DNA of 64,000 nt from Amphimedon queenslandica (lineage: Eukaryota; Porifera; Demospongiae; Haplosclerida; Niphatidae): NCBI RefSeq assembly GCF_000090795.2, contig NW_003546435.1, forward strand, positions 41,649 through 105,648, given 5' to 3'. The stretch's first letter is position 1; every line of letters starts with the position of its first letter. The position numbers were made by a program, and so were the translations under genes. This document shows, in pieces, positions 60,501 to 64,000 of the stretch. The notes under the pieces were generated by a model, which worked only from the letters and a program-made list of their open reading frames with translations, made no database searches and was not told the DNA's origin.

Positions 60501-63500
60501 AAATCAATTGTCTGTACAATAAAAACATATGCCTAATTGTTTTTGTAGTGTTATGTCTAACCCTGACATTAAGTTTCACAATAAGAAACCTTTTGCTCGT
60601 ATAATGAATGAAGGTTACATAAATACAGAGAGAGAGTCTCTTCTCTCTATTGCAGAGCTATCAAAAATAAGGTACAGTGCAATGGTGAAACCTGAAATAA
60701 ACAGTGATTTGTTTGCTTTTGTTACATATTGCAGTGCTTTTTGGGGTCACCTAGAAGAATGTGCTCAGCTTGTGAAAATGATGCATAATAATTTATCACA
60801 AAATCATGTTGAGCTAAATCACGTGAAAATCAAAGTTCGCATCCTGTTCAGTCAGCACTCAAGCTTTGCTGTAAGAAAGAGAATGAGAGAGACAAAGAAA
60901 GAATGCACAATGTGTGAATATTTTTGATAAGTTATTTATGTAAAAATCTCTTATAACAGGAATTAGAGGAAAGGAACAAGAAAGAATTTGATGATGTAAT
61001 GGAATACAATGGAAAATTTATATTAGTATCATCATTGCTAAGTTACTTAATTGAGGGTCTAATTCCATTAGTAACTTCAATCTGTTCACAGTTGTGTATA
61101 GATTACAGTAGTGAACTGCCTGATCAGCCATCTTCTAGTTTGCTCACTGCTCCTAATGTTACTGTACTAAAAAAATTCACTGACTCACTTTTAGTGAGTT
61201 AGATCTCAATCATCTCTTAATTAATTGTTATCTTGCAAAATCTTTTTTCACTTCTTTTAATGTACTGTATAGATTTTAATACAACAACATCCAGAAGCTT
61301 TTTTTACCATGCCTGAAATGACTCCGTACTGGACCAAGTTCATTGATTCTGTTGTCAATATGATGCCTATTGACCAGCAAGGCTGGCAAGAGCAATTGAA
61401 TGCAGTAAGTATAGGTAGTAGGGTGCATAATACAAGAGCATGCAACTTGATGTATGTACAAATTATATGTGTGTAGCATAAGATGTATATGAAGTAATGG
61501 TTGAATATTTGTATTTGTAATAGGTAAGGGAAACTGTGTTAGCTAATGAAGATTTCTATATTAGTACTGATCTGAAAAATGTGGGCAAAGATTTGGCAGA
61601 TGAAATAAGTTTGAATGATGATTTCCAAACTTTCATTCATAATTTTAAAGCTGCTTATGAATGCAATGCTAAAACTGATCAAGAGAATTGTAAGTTCCTT
61701 TTCTTATTCTTATTCACCCTTTCTCTCTTAAGCCCTCCTTACACAAGGCAACATGTTGTTAGCAACTTCTGTTGTTACTTTGATCTTGTAATCATCTTGT
61801 TCCAAAAATAGAACAGAATTCTATTTTTAGACACAAGATCAAAGTGACCACAGAAGTTGCTAGCAACATGTTGCCTAGTGTATGGAGGGCTTTACCCTTT
61901 TGCTCATATACCATATAGTGCTTATTTTAGAGGAGTAAAACTTTCACAGATTTATAAAAATGAATTTTATGTCGAAATAGCTTAATTTAGCAGATTTGCA
62001 ATGTTAGCACTATACCTTTGATGGGGATTGGATTTTTTAGCAGTGCTTTATACTAATCCCTTAAGTTTTGCTACTTGGACATAAAGTTTTATGTGGTACA
62101 GACAGGGGTCAAATACTGTCAAGCAGGAAATTTTGCGAGAGAATTTAGTTTGCCAAATTTTGGTATTTGATAGCCATTTGCCACGATAAAAATCCACCAT
62201 TTTTAGCCATAATGCACATGCTCAATGGCATGTAGCCACAAATTTGCAAAATTAAAATCTGATATTTGCCAAAATTTATTGATTTGCCAAATTTAACTCC
62301 CGCCTAAATTTTCCACTATACGGCACAACATGAAATTTAAATGAAAATACAAATACTGTATAAGTCATATGGTATGATGCATTTTTGGTGCTAACTATTC
62401 TATAGTGTTGATGATGCATTTTTTAATATTTGAAACTATTTTGCTGTATTAGAAATAATTTTATGCTGTACGTATTTCAATTACAAATACTTCCTGTTAT
62501 GAAAACTCAAATTACAAATACAATTACCAATACTATTATGAGTATTTAAGTGGAACTAATTTTCAAATACTGTTTGTATTTGACCCAATTGTGATACAGT
62601 ATACTCTTCCATATCAATTGTCATATTTCTTGTTGTTTCAGTTTTATTTCACTTTTATACAGTTCATCATGAAGATTTTACACGAACTAGTTTTCAGGAA
62701 CTTGTGCTTTTTTCTGGGTATGACTTTAACATTAAAGCAGAAAAGCTATTAGATTTTATAAAGTCAGTATACCACTTAATGACGTACATAACTAATACAT
62801 ATATTAGTCAATAATGACAATTGTATAATGATGAAATGTAGTATAATAAAGAACTTTCTTTGTGTCATTTTTTAATGAAAGTCCCTATAATATTACATGG
62901 TTGTTGACCCAATTTTTGAACAGCTTTAGTAAAACAATTATGTCCTAAGTATCCAATTTTGATTTGAATCAGCTCAAACTATATATGCAACATAAGTACA
63001 TAATAAAAAAGGTGAAATTCCCTTTTAAATTTTTGATAAAATTTGGCCAAAGATCCTGTACTACAGTAGTCTCGAGACTAGTACTACAGTACATGGTCTT
63101 TGGTCCAATTTTTTTAACAACTTTAAATTCTACCTTGCTACAAAAGCAAGGTACTCTCAATTAACAGAAAGCTTTTAAGCAATGAAGATGAAGCCAAACT
63201 TTCTTATAACTTTTGAGTGATCATGAGGCTCAGTGAGGTGCTCTATACAATCATCATCAAGATTATCTGTATCTACTTCTCAACATTAACGCACCACTTG
63301 ATAAATGATTACACATTGTTTACTCAATAGGAACCATGTATTAAGCAATACAACTTTTAATTGCAACACACCTCTCAAAAGTAACAACTATCTTGACCAG
63401 GAGGATTATGGAAGCCATGTAGAAGTGCAACAGTTAGAAGGGTGTGTTAATTGGGTCAAGAACCGTATTTATAGTCTTGCATAATACTTTACTTGCTTAT

Positions 63501-64000
63501 AGGCTCATCCCTTAATGTATTCATTTATTTTAATAGTGTCTCATACAAACAGCTTCAGAAGCCCTTAACATCAGATGAGCGGTCTAATATTGATTTTGCT
63601 GTCCTCGCATCACTTCATATTCTTTGTGATTTAGTACCTAGAATAGATAGTGACCTACTGATTTTGGAATTAGTCAAAAAGGTTAAAAGCTGAATGTTTT
63701 AACTATTCTGATCTCTCTATCTATGTTACTATTTTTCTTACTTTTATAGGTCATTGCTTTTTTAGCCCATCCAAAAGATAAGATAGCTATTCAAGTTTTT
63801 GAATTTTTTCGACTACTCCTATACAATTGCAGTGAAACAGCTCAGCATTACATTTGTTGGTTTTGTAGTTAATTTACATTATTTTATTTCATTTGTTCTT
63901 GTAAATTCATTAGGTATTACAATTATGCAGGAGGAGACTAAGTTTTTTGATAGACTCTATAAACTACTTACGAATTTTATAGCAAGTATTGGCTCAAGGT
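45578..64000 (+). CDS. Inositol 1,4,5-trisphosphate receptor-like protein (5' part)
   Basis: About 48 exons (roughly 1,670 codons) run off the window. The main ones are 45578-45681, 45735-45790, 45854-45893, 47569-47617 (tentative), 47694-47730, 48117-48136, 48192-48257, 48623-48706, 48772-48857, 49164-49254, 49313-49409, 50416-50504, 50602-50679, 50889-50964, 51236-51288, 51726-51767, 51929-52003, 52047-52169, 52367-52410, 52467-52575, 52689-52744, 53416-53488, 53573-53642, 53700-53728, 53858-53968, 54011-54085, 54198-54386, 54702-54833, 56193-56334, 56835-56865, 57314-57454, 58021-58198, 58387-58639, 59068-59175, 59264-59385, 59429-59512, 59565-59696, 59748-59903, 60031-60131, 60549-60870, 60960-61193, 61273-61404, 61524-61689, 62642-62762, 63331-63441, 63537-63681, 63750-63855, 63914-64000. 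In order: N-terminal trefoil (YEGDIIKLFCHCKIEGFINA, YGRKVKLLHVASKMYFSVD), MIR repeats (GCDVVMLFNHKCESYLAG, CRIKHLLTGQYLSV), RIH region (ILDFLSTLCVTAGKPNQ, FIAQLKLLSRICK). There is no SPRY block as in ryanodine receptors. It is very divergent; channel part not visible. Confidence 0.8.
46398..47608. repeat. Near-perfect 210-bp inverted repeat flanking an assembly gap
   Basis: The left arm 46398-46606 and right arm 47394-47608 are reverse complements with about two mismatches. The right arm contains the tentative IP3R exon at 47569 with its CTTTTAG acceptor; the left arm carries the same exon inverted. The gap lies between them. Such high identity points to a recent inverted duplication or to an assembly artefact such as joined haplotypes. 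Confidence 0.85.
46607..47186. other. Assembly gap, 580 N
   Basis: Unknown sequence in an IP3R-like intron, between the arms of an inverted repeat. Long reading frames drawn across it have no meaning. Confidence 0.98.
48000..48055. repeat. Tandem duplication, about 27 bp
   Basis: TATTTTGATTTCCTxCTATGCA occurs twice in a row in an IP3R-like intron, with one base different (A or G). ATT/AAT-rich simple repeats fill 47768-47910. The neighbouring introns 48258-48622 and 49410-50415 show no recognisable element. Confidence 0.75.
52994..53115. repeat. 60-bp tandem duplication in an IP3R-like intron
   Basis: Two units (52994-53053 and 53054-53115) starting GCTGCTCCTT and ending AAAGACTGCCAT are identical apart from one inserted T. 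The rest of this 671-bp intron (52745-53415) has no gene. Confidence 0.9.
54834..56192. repeat. Repeat-rich IP3R-like intron
   Basis: This 1.36-kb intron holds, near 55240-55690, a region with inverted AAATTTTTxGGCTATA-type ends, and at 55690-55840 a copy of the GCACTATATGGTA-type MITE also seen at 1142-1330. An open frame at 54996-55289 has no match and overlaps repeat sequence. Nearby introns 51289-51725, 54387-54701, 56866-57313 and 57455-58020 show only AT-rich sequence and scattered GCGAAA-type repeat pieces. Confidence 0.5.
56430..56600. repeat. Single copy of the intronic unit of CDC6/CDC27
   Basis: Within IP3R-like intron 56335-56834. GTTGCTCATAACTCAAAA, TCAAACTTTATGGATAGC, ATGTGTCAGAAAATGTAAT and GGGAGAAATTTC follow the order of the unit at 13381-14165 read on the other strand. 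It is strongly diverged. Confidence 0.4.
58735..58935. repeat. AT-rich MITE, CAAGATGGC-core family
   Basis: In IP3R-like intron 58640-59067. Left GGGTCCTTTTTTAGGGCTGT and right AAAAAAGGCACCCT form an imperfect inverted end. The core CAGTTCAAGATGGC and the GCGAAAATTAAATTCGCGAA block match the family at 37523-37722 and 21095-21345. Confidence 0.65.
61729..61893. repeat. Palindromic TIR element
   Basis: AAGCCCTCCTTACACAAGG at the left is complemented by the right end (61893 backwards). Arms of about 75 bp include GGCAACATGTTG and AGCAACTTCTGT and meet at a TATTTTTAGA-like centre. The whole is close to a hairpin. It lies in IP3R-like intron 61690-62641. Confidence 0.8.
61912..62330. repeat. Two adjacent AT-rich MITE remnants
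   Basis: 61912-62100 resembles the copy at 1142-1330, read from CCATATAGTGCTTATTTTAG. 62105-62330 resembles 24631-24829 (GCCAAATTT blocks, ends near GTCAAGCAGGAAATTTTGC and CTAAATTTTCCACTATACG). Both are decayed. Confidence 0.45.
62880..63160. repeat. Intronic repeat unit related to CDC6 intron 1 family
   Basis: In IP3R-like intron 62763-63330. TTTTGATTTGAATCAGCTCAAA, here broken as TTTTGATTTGAATCAG then CTCAAA, is the reverse complement of the GAGCTGATTC block. ATAAAATTTGGCCAAAGATC follows. About 1.5 units are present. A 14-bp palindrome, AGTCTCGAGACT flanked by A/T, lies near 63067. Confidence 0.5.

Overview
The window looks like nuclear DNA of an early-branching animal, most likely a demosponge. 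It is AT-rich and gene-dense. Genes are split by many minimal introns (often 38-60 bp), and metazoan gene families sit a few hundred bases apart. Short inverted-repeat elements and the palindrome TACATGTA are very common. Species assignment is inference; no rRNA or mitochondrial marker is present.

Layout, left to right. 1-1902: repeat-rich DNA with a foldback element. 1903-2192 (-): N-terminal exons of DNA topoisomerase II. 2540-3136 (-): glucosamine-6-phosphate N-acetyltransferase. 3411-4287 (+): a KLF zinc-finger factor. 4452-9810 (-): APC/C subunit CDC27, sharing a 50-bp head-to-head promoter with 9861-10706 (+), deoxyhypusine hydroxylase. 10822-14486 (-): CDC6. 14806-15731 (-): RAB5. 16248-16421 (+): ribosomal protein L41, 25 codons in three exons. 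16583-19024 (+): CaMKII. 19183-19582 (-): SEC61 beta. 19719-23632 (+): syntaxin-17. 23850-40352 (-): LARP4. 40596-44998 (-): the H3K36 methyltransferase SETD2. 45578 to the window end (+): a divergent IP3-receptor-like protein whose C-terminal channel lies outside the window.

Mobile DNA is concentrated in one 12.9-kb intron of LARP4 (24916-37823). It holds two decayed pogo/Tigger-like transposon copies, a 3.1-kb hAT transposon with a Mutator-type MITE nested in it, a TA-flanked MITE, and fragments resembling BAF, HIRAN-domain and ZMYM/hAT-related proteins. Other large introns (CDC27, CDC6, syntaxin-17, IP3R-like) carry small TIR elements and a degenerate tandem family with units of roughly 130-185 bp. 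I saw no retrovirus-, LTR- or Polinton-type element.

The genes are mostly unrelated housekeeping functions. Several concern cell division (TOP2, CDC27, CDC6), translation (DOHH, RPL41, SEC61B, LARP4), membrane traffic (RAB5, STX17) and calcium signalling (CaMKII, IP3R-like). No prokaryote-like system, CRISPR array or toxin gene was seen. Exon boundaries were read by eye from GT/AG sites, reading frame and remembered family sequences. Summed exon lengths are multiples of three for CDC27, CDC6, RAB5, RPL41, CaMKII, SEC61B, STX17, LARP4 and SETD2.
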